Shown here: in pieces, positions 48,105-56,705 of the stretch
Layout: the number at the start of each line of letters is the position of its first letter
Position numbering within the stretch: the first letter of the stretch is position 1
Source of the DNA: a virus
Virus record (IMG/VR): IMGVR_UViG_3300022745_000023
Coordinates: 1-64,000 of that record
DNA: 64,000 nt
Strand: one strand, 5' to 3'
The notes under the pieces: generated by a model
The model's database searches: none
Told to the model about the DNA's origin: nothing
The model's input: the letters and a program-made list of their open reading frames with translations, nothing else
Made by a program: the position numbers and the translations under genes

Positions 48105-50020
48105 TGGCGACCAAGACCGTCCTCCTGACGTCCGGGACGGCATGGCCAGTTCCCTTCGACCTTGACCCGGCTGGGAGCTTCACTGTCACCTGCATCGGCG
48201 GCGGTGCGGGCGGTGGCGGCGTTGCGGGCGGTGGCGGTGGCGGCGGCGGATGGTCGCGCTCGCAAATTTCGCTCAATGGCCTGACTCCCGGTTCTTCGGT
48301 CTGCTATTACGCAATTGGCGGCGGCGGCGGCGCGGGCAACTCTGTCTCAAACGGCGGTAGCGGCGGCGATACGTGGTTCAACAAGTCTGCAAATACCGCG
48401 CCTTCGTTTACGACTGATGGCGCGGTGGCGCGTGGTGGCACTGGTGGCAACACAACAGTTGGTGTTGGTGGCGCTGGTGGCAATGCGGCTTCTGGTGTTG
48501 GCCAAATTAAGTCGAGTGGTGGTAGCGGCGGTAACGCGAGCGGCGGCGGCGGCGCTGCTGGCAGCATTCTTGGAAATGGCGGTAGTGGCTCTGCTGGGGC
48601 TGGTGCATCCTTTAACGCAGGTTCAGGCGGTGGCGGCGTTGGCGGCAATGGTTTTGTGTTTGCGGACCAATATACCGGCGGCAACGGTGGCCTAACCTTT
48701 TCTGGCGCTGCTGGCGGTGCTGGTTCCGCAAGCGGGTCTGGCGGAGCCGGTGCAAATGGTGGCGGCGGCGCGGGCGGCGGTTACGATTCCGTTTCGGACT
48801 TTTCGTATCCGGGTGGCAATGGCGGCAGCGGAACTGACACGCTTCTGTCCACTGGCGCTTATGTCGGGTCTGGCGGCGGCGGTGGCGGTGGTGCTGGGGC
48901 AGGGGATGGCGGCGCTGCTGGCGGTAATGGCGGCTTGTACGGCGGCGGCGGCGGCGGCGGCGGCTGGAGCAGTGCCAGTGGCGGTGCTGGTGCGCAAGGC
49001 GCGATCATCATCACTTACACGGTGCGCACGCTCAAGACGATCATCCTGACGTCTGGCACAACGTGGACGCTTCCTCCCGATATTGACACGCAGTCGCTGG
49101 CTTCCGTCACCTGCATCGGCGGCGGCGGTGGCGGTGCGCGCCGCGCTGATGGTTCAAGTGGCGCGAACGGTGCTGGTGGTGGCGGCGCTTTTGCGCAGTC
49201 TCTTGTTTCGCTCAGCGGCATGACGCCGGGCTCGTCGTCCTGCTACATCAACGTCGGTGCGGGCGGTGCTGGGGCATCTGTTTCAAACGGTTCCGGTGGC
49301 AACGGCGGCGACACGTGGTTCAACAAGAGCGCGAACGCTGCCCCGATTTCGTCCACAAACGGTGCTTTGGCAAGGGCCGGTAATGGCGCATCGGGAACGA
49401 CTGGCGGGTTCGGTGGGTTGTCCTCGACGAGCGTCGGGACCACCGTCTATTCCGGGGGTTCTGGCGGCACAGGTCAGACCACAGGCACAGGTTCTGGCGG
49501 CGCTGGCGGCGGTTCTGCTGCATCGTTGCGCGGTGTTGGCAGCGCGGGTGCTGCGGTTGTTTCTCGTGCGCGCGGTTACGGAAGTGGTGGCGGCGGTGTC
49601 GGCGGTGCTGGTTTTTCTGGTGGCAGCAGCGGTGGCAACGGGGGGCTAACCTATAAGGGCGCGGCTGGCGGCGTTGGCGCAACCGTTGATGCGGCGGTTG
49701 GCGGTTCCGGGGCGGACGGCGGCGGCGGCGGCGGCGGCGGCGGCGCATCTGGCACGGGTGGCGCAGGCGGCACGGGTGGCGCTGGTACTGAGTTCACCCT
49801 GACTGCGGGCGGCACGGCTGGTGCAGGCGGCGGAGGGGGCGGCGGAGGTGGCTCCAGCACCCTTGGCGGCGCTGGTGGCTCCGGTGGCCTGTACGGTGCT
49901 GGTGGGGCGTCTGGCGGCGGTTCTGGCTCGATTTCCGGCAATGGCGGGAACGGCGCGCAGGGGGTGATCATCATTCAGTACGCAGCGCTTGTTCCAACCG
50001 GGCTGCTCCTGATGTTCTGA
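48104..50020 (+). CDS. Glycine-rich receptor-binding adhesin, duplicated
   Basis: 638 residues. Two paralogous halves begin TVLLTSGTAWPVPFDLDPAGSF and TIILTSGTTWTLPPDIDT, each followed by a long Gly-rich region with GGxG and GGGGG runs, consistent with polyglycine II helices such as in T-even S16 adhesin gp38 (family knowledge). It probably forms the host-recognition tip. The end ITYTV...QGVIIIQYAALVPTG closes each half. Confidence 0.75.
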   Translation: MATKTVLLTSGTAWPVPFDLDPAGSFTVTCIGGGAGGGGVAGGGGGGGGWSRSQISLNGLTPGSSVCYYAIGGGGGAGNSVSNGGSGGDTWFNKSANTAPSFTTDGAVARGGTGGNTTVGVGGAGGNAASGVGQIKSSGGSGGNASGGGGAAGSILGNGGSGSAGAGASFNAGSGGGGVGGNGFVFADQYTGGNGGLTFSGAAGGAGSASGSGGAGANGGGGAGGGYDSVSDFSYPGGNGGSGTDTLLSTGAYVGSGGGGGGGAGAGDGGAAGGNGGLYGGGGGGGGWSSASGGAGAQGAIIITYTVRTLKTIILTSGTTWTLPPDIDTQSLASVTCIGGGGGGARRADGSSGANGAGGGGAFAQSLVSLSGMTPGSSSCYINVGAGGAGASVSNGSGGNGGDTWFNKSANAAPISSTNGALARAGNGASGTTGGFGGLSSTSVGTTVYSGGSGGTGQTTGTGSGGAGGGSAASLRGVGSAGAAVVSRARGYGSGGGGVGGAGFSGGSSGGNGGLTYKGAAGGVGATVDAAVGGSGADGGGGGGGGGASGTGGAGGTGGAGTEFTLTAGGTAGAGGGGGGGGGSSTLGGAGGSGGLYGAGGASGGGSGSISGNGGNGAQGVIIIQYAALVPTGLLLMF

Positions 50021-50035
50021 TACCATCGCCGTCGC

Positions 50036-50110
50036 GGCGCGATGGCAGAATGGCTCATGCACTGGATTGCAAATCCAGCTATCTCGGTTCGATTCCGGGT
50101 CGCGCCTCCA
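50036..50110 (+). tRNA. tRNA-Cys(GCA)
   Basis: 75 nt with encoded CCA. Acceptor GGCGCGA pairs with TCGCGCC; anticodon arm CTGGA-TTGCAAA-TCCAG gives GCA; T arm CTCGG-TTCGATT-CCGGG. All arms fold. It differs from the common alphaproteobacterial tRNA-Cys in the anticodon stem and D arm. It lies just before the integrase region. Confidence 0.92.
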
Positions 50111-50172
50111 AGCCGGGATGGTTGACCGGGCGGTTTATCCGCCGAAACCCGCGCCAATCCTCACTCTCGAAC

Positions 50173-50184
50173 GGATTGCAAATC
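50173..50184. other. Candidate attP core
   Basis: GGATTGCAAATC exactly repeats positions 50064-50075 in the anticodon stem-loop of tRNA-Cys, 109 bp upstream. Tyrosine integrases often cross over in tRNA anticodon loops, and a host tRNA-Cys would share this sequence. The 228-nt gap between tRNA and integrase also has small hairpins (GCGGT-caaa-ACCGC near 50289). Confidence 0.5.
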
Positions 50185-50272
50185 GTTTCGTTTCCCTGAA
50201 TAAACCACATTATTGCGGCCTACAGCGTCATTTCTGAACCTGCGGGCTATAGCTTTCCGCGTTTCACAACCT

Positions 50273-50285
50273 GTAAAATCCTACC
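50273..50285. promoter_or_regulatory. GTAAAATCCTACC element before the integrase
   Basis: The 13-mer is identical to 56734-56746. It contains a possible -10 (TAAAAT) 60 nt before the integrase ATG, but no clear -35, so an activator-dependent promoter is possible. Confidence 0.4.
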
Positions 50286-50338
50286 GGGGCGGTCAAAACC
50301 GCTCGTGGGGCGTTACTCTTGTGGGATAAGGAACTGAC

Positions 50339-51445
50339 ATGGCAACGTGGCGGCAACGATTAAGCGGTTCTTATGAGTTCACGGTGAAGCGCAAGGGCCT
50401 GTTGCCCAAGCCCTTGTCGCTGACCTTCGATGATCTGGAAAAGGGCAAGGAATACTGCGCCAAGCTGGAAGCGATGCTCGACAAGGGAATAATCCCGCCG
50501 GAGTTTGCGGTGAAGGCGGTGGGGTCGGTTGACCAGCTTGTAGATAAATGGGGCGATGAAGCGCCAATCTCGGAATCTGACCGCCATATGCTGCTGGCGC
50601 TCGCAGCGCGCGTTAAGGGCGCCTCTCTGGCCGATGTGGACTATCGCTGGTGTGAGGACTGGATTTCGGCCATGAAGCGCGTGGACCGGCTCTCTCCGTC
50701 CACCATCAGGCATTACGTGGGCGTTCTGGCCCGGTGCTTCGATTGGGGTGGCAAGCGCCACCCGGAACTGGCTGTGAATCCCCTTCGGATGCTCCCCAAG
50801 GGCTATTCCTCCTATACCTCGGCAGACGTAAAGGAGGCTGGGATTGAGCGCGATGATGTGGAGCGCGACCGGCGGCTGGAAGATGGTGAAGAAGATCGGA
50901 TTCGCGCCGTGCTGGCCGGGCAAAGCAAGACGCGGCAGCCGCCGCCGGGGTTCGCCCGCCGGGCGGAACTGGCCTTCATGTTTGACCTCGCTCTGGAAAC
51001 GGCCATGCGGATGCGGGAAATTTTCACGCTGACTGTCGATCAGATTGATCTTGAGAAGCGGACGATTTTTCTCGACCGAACCAAGAACGGGGATAAGCGC
51101 GCGGTGCCTATGAGTTCCGTTGTGCGCGCGCTGGCCCCTGCCTATCTTGCGCGAATCCCGCCCGGCGGGCGGGCCTTTCCCTCGATCTGGGATGGCGATC
51201 TGGCGGTGAAGGCTCTCAAGTCAACATCGACCCGCATTTCGTCACAATGGACGCGCATCTTCGATACCGCCGGTTGTGATGGCTTGAACTTTCACGACCT
51301 GCGCCATGAGGCTACAAGCCGCTTGTTCGAGCGAACGACTCTCGATCCGGTGTCGATCAGCCGGATCACAGGCCACAAAGACCCGCGTGTCCTGCGCCGA
51401 TACACAAACCTGCGCGGAAGCGATCTATCAGACCGGCTTTGGTGA
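50339..51445 (+). CDS. int: Tyrosine-type integrase
   Basis: 368 residues, AAGGAACTGAC before the ATG. Catalytic residues: Arg in MRMREIF near 221, Lys near 242 (RTKNGDKRAVP), HDLRHEA near 319 (His, Arg), GHKDPRVLRRYT near 346 (His, Tyr). Site-specific recombination between attP and a host site, with the adjacent tRNA-Cys as probable target. An excisionase-like gene lies convergently 54 nt downstream of a shared terminator. Confidence 0.93.
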   Translation: MATWRQRLSGSYEFTVKRKGLLPKPLSLTFDDLEKGKEYCAKLEAMLDKGIIPPEFAVKAVGSVDQLVDKWGDEAPISESDRHMLLALAARVKGASLADVDYRWCEDWISAMKRVDRLSPSTIRHYVGVLARCFDWGGKRHPELAVNPLRMLPKGYSSYTSADVKEAGIERDDVERDRRLEDGEEDRIRAVLAGQSKTRQPPPGFARRAELAFMFDLALETAMRMREIFTLTVDQIDLEKRTIFLDRTKNGDKRAVPMSSVVRALAPAYLARIPPGGRAFPSIWDGDLAVKALKSTSTRISSQWTRIFDTAGCDGLNFHDLRHEATSRLFERTTLDPVSISRITGHKDPRVLRRYTNLRGSDLSDRLW

Positions 51446-51460
51446 TCGTCTGGTAACAAC

Positions 51461-51490
51461 AAGGCCCCTTGATGATCGTCAAGGGCCTTT
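51461..51490. terminator. Terminator between integrase and excisionase-like gene
   Basis: AAGGCCCCTTGA and TCAAGGGCCTT pair with one bulge, followed by TTT rightward; AAGG flanks make it partly bidirectional, suitable for the two convergent units. Confidence 0.65.
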
Positions 51491-51499
51491 TCGCTTACA

Positions 51500-51763
51500 T
51501 CAAACCAGTGCCGGCAGCTTGCGGCGCGCTCGGCCCGGCTTGTTGGCGATGATGCGGCGCGCGGCTTGCGCGGCGGTAATTCGGTTATCGAGGTAGCGGG
51601 CAACATCGCTTTCGCGGAATACCCAGCCCCGGCCTACCTTGCAGGCGGGGAGGTCGCCCTCCCGCGCCAGCTTGGCAACAAATCCGGGGCTGGCGATTAG
51701 CCTTTGCGCTGCCTCTCGCAGCGTCAAGGTTCGCAGCCCCGGCGCATCATCATGCCGTGCCAT
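51500..51763 (-). CDS. Excisionase-like HTH protein
   Basis: 87 residues from MARHDDAPGLRTLTLREAAQR; the start lies inside the end of the upstream gene. LREAAQRLIASPGFVAKLAREGDLPACKVGRGWVFRESDVARYLDNR is a MerR/HTH_17 (AlpA/Xis) fold. Proximity to the integrase supports an excision role, but it may regulate transcription. Confidence 0.7.
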   Translation of the reverse strand: MARHDDAPGLRTLTLREAAQRLIASPGFVAKLAREGDLPACKVGRGWVFRESDVARYLDNRITAAQAARRIIANKPGRARRKLPALV

Positions 51764-52016
51764 GATCCTGCACATCGCCGGCATGGGCGGTGGTGGATTC
51801 AATGACGTTATCGCGAAATTTGAATGCCTTGAATTTCTTCCGCATGTCCTTGAGGCGCGCGATTTCCGCCTTGGACAGTTCATCGAATTTGCGCTTGGCT
51901 GCGCGCAGGCCCTTGAAAACAGAGACATTGAGTTCGGGGCTTTTGGAATAGAAGCCGGTTTTCTGTTCTTCGGTGGTGATGCCGGTCGCAATATCGACTC
52001 GATAGTAGATCGTCAT
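51750..52016 (-). CDS. Hypothetical phage protein
   Basis: 88 residues, AAGGAGCG before the ATG. MTIYYRVDIATGITTEEQKTGFYSKSPELN... ; charged middle with AKRKFDELSKAEIARLKDMRKKFK. Unknown. Overlaps the excisionase-like gene by 14 nt. Confidence 0.6.
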   Translation of the reverse strand: MTIYYRVDIATGITTEEQKTGFYSKSPELNVSVFKGLRAAKRKFDELSKAEIARLKDMRKKFKAFKFRDNVIESTTAHAGDVQDHGTA

Positions 52017-52026
52017 GAATCGCTCC

Positions 52027-52479
52027 TTACTTGCCGGTGCTGCCGAAACCGCCTTCGCCGCGCGCGGTCGAGGACAGTTCTTCGGATTCAATGAAGGCCA
52101 CTTGCTGGACCGGGATGACCATCGCCTGCGCGATGCGCTCGCCGCTTGCGATGGGTTGGCCATGCGACGCATCGCAGGTCAGCTTGACCATCACCTCGCC
52201 GCGAAAATCACTGTCGATCACGCCGACGCAGTTGGCGAGCCGGAGGCCATGCTTGTAGGCGTGCCCGCTGCGGCCAAAAACAAGCATCACATGGCCATCG
52301 GGAACCTCGAAGGCGAGGCCGGTGCGGAACAGCCCGGTATTCGGGGCGGCCCGATTGGCGCCGGCAATGAAAATGCCTTCGATGGCGTGCAGGTCGAAAC
52401 ACGCTGCCCCCGGCGTGGCATAGACGGGCATCTTGGCGTCGGGGTGAAGGCGCTTCACCTTGAGGGGCAGATTACCCAT
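52027..52479 (-). CDS. dut: dUTPase
   Basis: 150 residues from MGNLPLKVKRLHPDAKMPVYATPGAACFDLHA (motif 1). FGRSGHAYKHGL is motif 2, GVIDSDFRGEV motif 3, RIAQAMVIPV motif 4 and RGEGGFGSTGK motif 5. The trimeric dUTP pyrophosphatase keeps uracil out of phage DNA. Overlaps the preceding gene by 8 nt. Confidence 0.93.
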   Translation of the reverse strand: MGNLPLKVKRLHPDAKMPVYATPGAACFDLHAIEGIFIAGANRAAPNTGLFRTGLAFEVPDGHVMLVFGRSGHAYKHGLRLANCVGVIDSDFRGEVMVKLTCDASHGQPIASGERIAQAMVIPVQQVAFIESEELSSTARGEGGFGSTGK

Positions 52480-52837
52480 TGGCGGCTTCCTCCGCTGCGG
52501 CGCGCTTGGTGGAGACCATTTCCCCCAGCTTGTGCAAGTCGGCGCTGCGCTGCCCTTCAACAATCACATCGCGCAATTCTTCATCGGTCAGGCCGACCGT
52601 AAAGGCTGCGTTCACGGCGTTGCTCAAAAACAATTGCGCGGCGAGTTTGCGCGCGCCCTCATCTTGCAGAAATTCCGTAGCGAAAAAAGTCGCAACCCCG
52701 ATAAGCGCGGGGAACGCATAGGTTGTGCTTTCGCCGCCGATGGCATTGCCAATCAAACCCGCGATACGCACCGTTTCATCCGTCGCTTTCGCAATGACTT
52801 CCGCACTCAATTGCGGCTGCTGATTTTCAGTTTCCAT
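52472..52837 (-). CDS. Hypothetical phage protein
   Basis: 121 residues from METENQQPQLSAEVIAKATDE. Helical with an Ala-rich ALIGVATFFATEFL stretch (not long enough for a clear membrane helix). Ends in EMVSTKRAAAEEAANG. Unknown; part of the replication/recombination operon. Confidence 0.6.
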   Translation of the reverse strand: METENQQPQLSAEVIAKATDETVRIAGLIGNAIGGESTTYAFPALIGVATFFATEFLQDEGARKLAAQLFLSNAVNAAFTVGLTDEELRDVIVEGQRSADLHKLGEMVSTKRAAAEEAANG

Positions 52838-53138
52838 AGGTTTGCTCCAACTTCTGCTTGGTAAGTTCAAGGAGTTCGAGTTCGGTGATGCCGTACTCGC
52901 GCTCGAATGCTCTGCGGCCCATACCGTGAAGGCCGGTGTCGCCGCGATGGTGTTCTGGACAAAGACCGACGACGTCATAGTTACTTGCCCTGCGCCCGAC
53001 GCCAGCCCTTGTTCGCAGATGGTGAATTTCAGCAGGAGTTGCGTCAAACCCAAGGTGGTCGCATAGGGCGCAACCCAAGTCCGCTACTCGCCCCATGTGC
53101 CGCTTTTCTGCTGCGGTGGCACTTCCACGCTTAGACAT
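52827..53138 (-). CDS. Ref-like HNH nuclease
   Basis: 103 residues from MSKRGSATAAEKRHMGRVADLG. CALCDHLG near 23, AEIHHLRTRAGVGRRASNYDVVGLCPEHHRG and GLHGMGRRAFEREYG match the Ref/phage HNH type, a RecA-dependent nuclease in P1. Fits the adjacent recombination genes. Confidence 0.7.
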   Translation of the reverse strand: MSKRGSATAAEKRHMGRVADLGCALCDHLGFDATPAEIHHLRTRAGVGRRASNYDVVGLCPEHHRGDTGLHGMGRRAFEREYGITELELLELTKQKLEQTYGN

Positions 53139-53670
53139 GTCCCCAACTTCTTCCATTTTTTATGCGCGACACCTGCGTCGTGCTGATTCCATACTTTTTG
53201 GCCAGTGCTATCCCTGTTTCATTGCTTTCGCGGATAGCGACTACGTCTCTCTTACCTATTTTGACCATGCGATGCGCTTCGCCATGCAAGTAACGACCAT
53301 GCTCTAGACGGTCACGGTTGTTTTCTGCTTGAGTGCCCCAGCGAAGGTTGTCAGGACGATTGTTGGACGGGTCGCCATCGTTGTGACACGCCTGCTCGCC
53401 ATCCTGCGGCTCCCCCTTAAAAGCTAAAAGAACAAGGCGGGCTATATGGACGTTAAACCGCTGTCGATTTACCCCAAGATGAACAACGAGGTGCCCATAC
53501 TTATCTCCCTTACATGGAGATAAGACCTTTCCCTTGTAGTGCTGTTTGACTACTTTCCCAGCAACGGCGGAAAACTTCTCAACCTCTCTGTCCTTGGAGC
53601 GTATTCGCCCAAAGGATGAAGCCTCATAGTTTTCTCCGTAGCCGGGAATTAGTCTCCATCTTTCGTTCAT
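53131..53670 (-). CDS. HNH homing endonuclease (NUMOD4/NUMOD1)
   Basis: 179 residues. IPGYGENYEASSFGRIRSK is NUMOD4; VHIARLVLLAF...HNDGDPSNNRPDNLRWGTQAENN is the HNH core; VAIRESNETGIALAKKYGISTTQVSRIKNGRSW is a C-terminal HTH. The DNA is AT-richer than neighbours. Free-standing insertion in the recombination operon, between Ref-like and SSB genes. Confidence 0.85.
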   Translation of the reverse strand: MNERWRLIPGYGENYEASSFGRIRSKDREVEKFSAVAGKVVKQHYKGKVLSPCKGDKYGHLVVHLGVNRQRFNVHIARLVLLAFKGEPQDGEQACHNDGDPSNNRPDNLRWGTQAENNRDRLEHGRYLHGEAHRMVKIGKRDVVAIRESNETGIALAKKYGISTTQVSRIKNGRSWGHV

Positions 53671-53729
53671 GCAACCAAACCTTGCAAAACAGAATTACGT
53701 GTTTTTTTAAGAGGCCACGCTCCCCTCAA

Positions 53730-54281
53730 TCAAAAGGGAATGTCGTCATCAAGATCATCACCAAATCCGCCGCCGCCCGTCTGGCCCCAGCTTCCACCGC
53801 TGCCACTGGTTTGCCCCCAGCCGCCGCTATCGCGCTGCTGGCTTCCGCCGCCCGACTGGCCGCGTTGGGTGCTGGAACCATAGCCGCCGCGCCCTTCGCT
53901 GCGATCACCGCCGCCGCTTTCATCGCCTTCACGCCGGTCGAGAAGGATCACCTGCCCGCCGAAATTGGCGATGCAGATTTCGGTCGAGTAGCGGTCATTG
54001 CCGCTCTGGTCCTGCCACTTCCGGGTGCGAAGCTGCCCTTCGACAAAAATCTTGCTGCCCTTGCGCGTGTATTTTTCGATGACGCCGATCAAGCCTTCAT
54101 TGAAAATCTGGACCGTGTGCCATTCAGTCTTGCTTTTGCGCTCACCGCTTTGCTTGTCAGTCCAGCTTTCGCTTGTAGCGAGGCGAAGCTGTGCAACCTT
54201 TCCGCCACCCTGAAAGGAGCGGACTTCCGGGTCCGCTCCAAGGTGGCCAATCAGTTGCACTCGATTGAGTGAACCTGCCAT
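53730..54281 (-). CDS. ssb: Single-stranded DNA-binding protein
   Basis: 183 residues. OB fold MAGSLNRVQLIGHLGADPEVR...WHTVQIFNEGLIGVIEKYTRKGSKIFVEGQLRTRKWQDQSG, a Gly/Gln/Ser-rich linker and the acidic DDDIPF tip that recruits partners. Protects and organises single-stranded DNA in replication and in Bet-mediated annealing. Confidence 0.95.
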   Translation of the reverse strand: MAGSLNRVQLIGHLGADPEVRSFQGGGKVAQLRLATSESWTDKQSGERKSKTEWHTVQIFNEGLIGVIEKYTRKGSKIFVEGQLRTRKWQDQSGNDRYSTEICIANFGGQVILLDRREGDESGGGDRSEGRGGYGSSTQRGQSGGGSQQRDSGGWGQTSGSGGSWGQTGGGGFGDDLDDDIPF

Positions 54282-54293
54282 TTTTCTTCCTCC

Positions 54294-54989
54294 TTACGAC
54301 CGGGCCGAAATGCCTTCGACCGGGATAGCCTTGACGCCCGGAATGTTCAGCTTGTCCTTGAGCGCCGTCGCCATCTGATTGAGCGGCTTCATGTCGATCT
54401 GGACGCATTCCCAAAATTCGGGGGTTTCGAGGGCGTGCCGGACAAATTCGGCTTTGTCCACCAATTCCGCACGCCAGCGCGTGGTAGTGGTGATTCCTGC
54501 CAGTTTCGTCTGCTGCTGCACTTCGGGAACCGAGGCGGTGACCATGGTCGCGGCGGTCTGGATGGCGATGGCCCCGGCAATGTCGCCTTCTTTTTCGGCC
54601 TCGGCAGCTTCGGCGGCAAGACGCTGGCGTTCTTCCTCGGCTGCCTTCTCGGCTTCGCGGCGCTTTTCGTCCGCGATGCGCTGCTGTTCGCGGCTGTACG
54701 TAAGCATGGTCCCCTTGAGAGCGGCTTCCGCTTTTTCCAGCGTTTCGAGGGGCTTGCGGAAAAGGTCCATGACCTCTTTCTTTGCCTTGTCCATCGGGCC
54801 GGTGATGGCCTTGCGGCGATCTTCAAGCGTCTTGTATTTGGCCTTGATGGCGCGAAGTTCTTCGCCCGCGATTTCATACATTTCGGGGCTGTCGATGGTG
54901 AACGACTGCGCGGTCGTCAGGATGGGATTCGCTTCCGCTTCAAGCTGTTCTTTCGCGGGAATCTTGGCGATGGCATTAGGAGTCGTCAT
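54294..54989 (-). CDS. Coiled-coil recombination-operon protein
   Basis: 231 residues from MTTPNAIAKIPAKEQLEA; the frame upstream is longer but this ATG overlaps the exonuclease stop by 4 nt. A charged coiled coil (EQQRIADEKRREAEKAAEEERQRLAAEAAEAEKEG) fills the middle. Similar proteins sit beside RecT/Bet genes in many phages; function unknown. Confidence 0.65.
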   Translation of the reverse strand: MTTPNAIAKIPAKEQLEAEANPILTTAQSFTIDSPEMYEIAGEELRAIKAKYKTLEDRRKAITGPMDKAKKEVMDLFRKPLETLEKAEAALKGTMLTYSREQQRIADEKRREAEKAAEEERQRLAAEAAEAEKEGDIAGAIAIQTAATMVTASVPEVQQQTKLAGITTTTRWRAELVDKAEFVRHALETPEFWECVQIDMKPLNQMATALKDKLNIPGVKAIPVEGISARS

Positions 54990-55609
54990 GCTCTTTCCTT
55001 TACTGCTGGCTCGTAAGCGACCTTGTGGTTGTTGCGGTGCGCCCAATTCATGAGGGTGAGTGCGCTGACAAAGACCGGCCAATCGGTCCTGTCCCTATAG
55101 GTGTGCAGCTTCCACTTGCCGGTGCGGAGAAGCTGCACCGCATAGCGCCCGGTGTGCTTGGGTGCTTTCGGATCACCGGCATGGATAGCCTCGGCATATG
55201 CGGCAGTCTGCATCCCGGTAGTGGGATACATGCTGGCCACCGCCTTAATGTCGATGATGGACAATTCGCCCTGAAAAATTCCAGAACGGTCCAGCGTGCC
55301 GGCATAGCGCAAGTGCGGGTGAAAGACCCGTTGCTCGATCTGGATTGGGACAAAGCCAGTCTTGGCGCGAAAGTCGGCCCATGCGTCGATGTAAGGACGC
55401 AGTTCCGCGCCGACCGAATCCCAATCCAAATCATCCTGATCGTAAAGTTCGCAACCAAGGTGGACGCCGTGGCCGCGCGTCTTTGCATATTCGAGAATGC
55501 TCTCTCGAATGCAGGAAAGGTCAGTCATCATGCCGAGGATCTGGGTCACGGAGGGGACTAAATCCCCCCCATGCCGATACGTATGGCTTGGCTCGTCGAA
55601 AGTAAGCAT
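54986..55609 (-). CDS. PD-(D/E)XK exonuclease
   Basis: 207 residues from MLTFDEPSHTYRHGGDLVPSVTQIL, start overlapping the bet stop (TAATG). YAGTLDRSGIFQ...LSIIDIKA carries the D...(D/E)XK catalytic motif near 115-130, and GMQTAAYAEA the following helix. Probably the 5'-3' exonuclease partner of the Bet annealase, giving a Red-like recombination system. Confidence 0.78.
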   Translation of the reverse strand: MLTFDEPSHTYRHGGDLVPSVTQILGMMTDLSCIRESILEYAKTRGHGVHLGCELYDQDDLDWDSVGAELRPYIDAWADFRAKTGFVPIQIEQRVFHPHLRYAGTLDRSGIFQGELSIIDIKAVASMYPTTGMQTAAYAEAIHAGDPKAPKHTGRYAVQLLRTGKWKLHTYRDRTDWPVFVSALTLMNWAHRNNHKVAYEPAVKERA

Positions 55610-56565
55610 TACTGCGCCTTGACCCAAGCGATGATGCTGTTTGCCGTTGCGGTGTCGATGCCGTCAAGGGTGTCGATGCCAAATTCACTGGCCACCTTTT
55701 CCCAAGCGATCTGCTTTTCCTGCGCCTTGTTGCGGATGAAAGCCAGCATCCCCGGAGAAGCGGGGTCGCCGCCAACAACTTCCCGCTTCTGGGATTCGCC
55801 GCCTGCCTCGTTACGCTCGGCGCTCACCTTTTCGCGCGCGTCGCCTTCGATGACATTGCCGCCGATCTGCATGCCATCGTCCGGCTGGTGCTCAATTTCC
55901 TTAGGCTGATCCTTGGCCTTGCCACGCGCCTTCGGCATGGCAACCGCCTTTTGTTCGCCAACCTCACGAAATTCAGCTTCGACAATCCGCTCGGCCTCGT
56001 CCTGATCGAAGATGCCGGTGAAGCCGAATGCGATGCGGGCGCACTGGATTTCGGCCTTGTGGCGCAGGAAACGCTTGGTATGCGTCTGCCACGGCCCATT
56101 GACCTTGTAAGGGCCTCGGTTCCCGTTGCCCTCGAATGGAGGCCGGTAAACCTCGTCCAGAAATTCGCGGATCACAATCGGACGGCTGCGATCCTTACGA
56201 TAGATCACGCATTCGATCCACTCCGGCGCGTCAACAAGCGCGCCGGGCATACGGATCATGCTTTCGGACTGACGGAACTCGATCCCGTCCATCATCGGGT
56301 GCTCGTTGATGATGCGATTCCAGCCATCGACGCCGACAACAGGCACGATCCCGTTCTTCTTGTCGGGGAAGGCGTAGATTTCCTTCGTCCAAGGATTCAA
56401 GTCATACTGATTGGCGACGACCAGCAAGGCAATCATCTGCGCGTCGGTCACTTCCCTTTCGGACCTGAACGCGGTGTCCTTGAGTGCGTCGATAAGATTG
56501 CTGCCGTCCTCTATGCCAAGCGACTTCGCCAGCTTGGCTGTCAGGGACGTAAGAGCGTTGCTCAT
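55609..56565 (-). CDS. bet: Bet/RecT-type recombinase
   Basis: 318 residues. MIALLVVANQYDLNPWTKEIYAFPDKKNGIVPVVGVDGW is the Bet signature; FRLRHKAEIQCARIAFGF-like helix follows. C-terminal 110 residues are low-complexity then a helical tail (DPASPGMLAFIRNKAQEKQIAWEKVA). Anneals single strands with SSB and exonuclease. First gene of the leftward recombination operon. Confidence 0.88.
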   Translation of the reverse strand: MSNALTSLTAKLAKSLGIEDGSNLIDALKDTAFRSEREVTDAQMIALLVVANQYDLNPWTKEIYAFPDKKNGIVPVVGVDGWNRIINEHPMMDGIEFRQSESMIRMPGALVDAPEWIECVIYRKDRSRPIVIREFLDEVYRPPFEGNGNRGPYKVNGPWQTHTKRFLRHKAEIQCARIAFGFTGIFDQDEAERIVEAEFREVGEQKAVAMPKARGKAKDQPKEIEHQPDDGMQIGGNVIEGDAREKVSAERNEAGGESQKREVVGGDPASPGMLAFIRNKAQEKQIAWEKVASEFGIDTLDGIDTATANSIIAWVKAQ

Positions 56566-56705
56566 GCGGACTTCCTTCGAGTGCCCTATTTCGCGCTTGT
56601 CGGGCTTCGGGGTGGCGGCGCGTCACCATGTATCTGATGGCTAAAGCCTATACCCCGCGAGTAAAGAAGTCCAGCACTTTTGATGCCCTAGGCGCTAAAT
56701 ACGTC

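Noticed and set aside
48300-50000. Large antisense and frame-shifted ORFs in the glycine-rich adhesin
   Set aside because: GGC/GGT repeats keep all frames open; the products are Pro/Ala/Arg-rich shadows without starts or families.
50036-50110. Phage-host junction at tRNA-Cys
   Set aside because: Phage genes lie on both sides, so the window is not cut by an integrated prophage boundary here.
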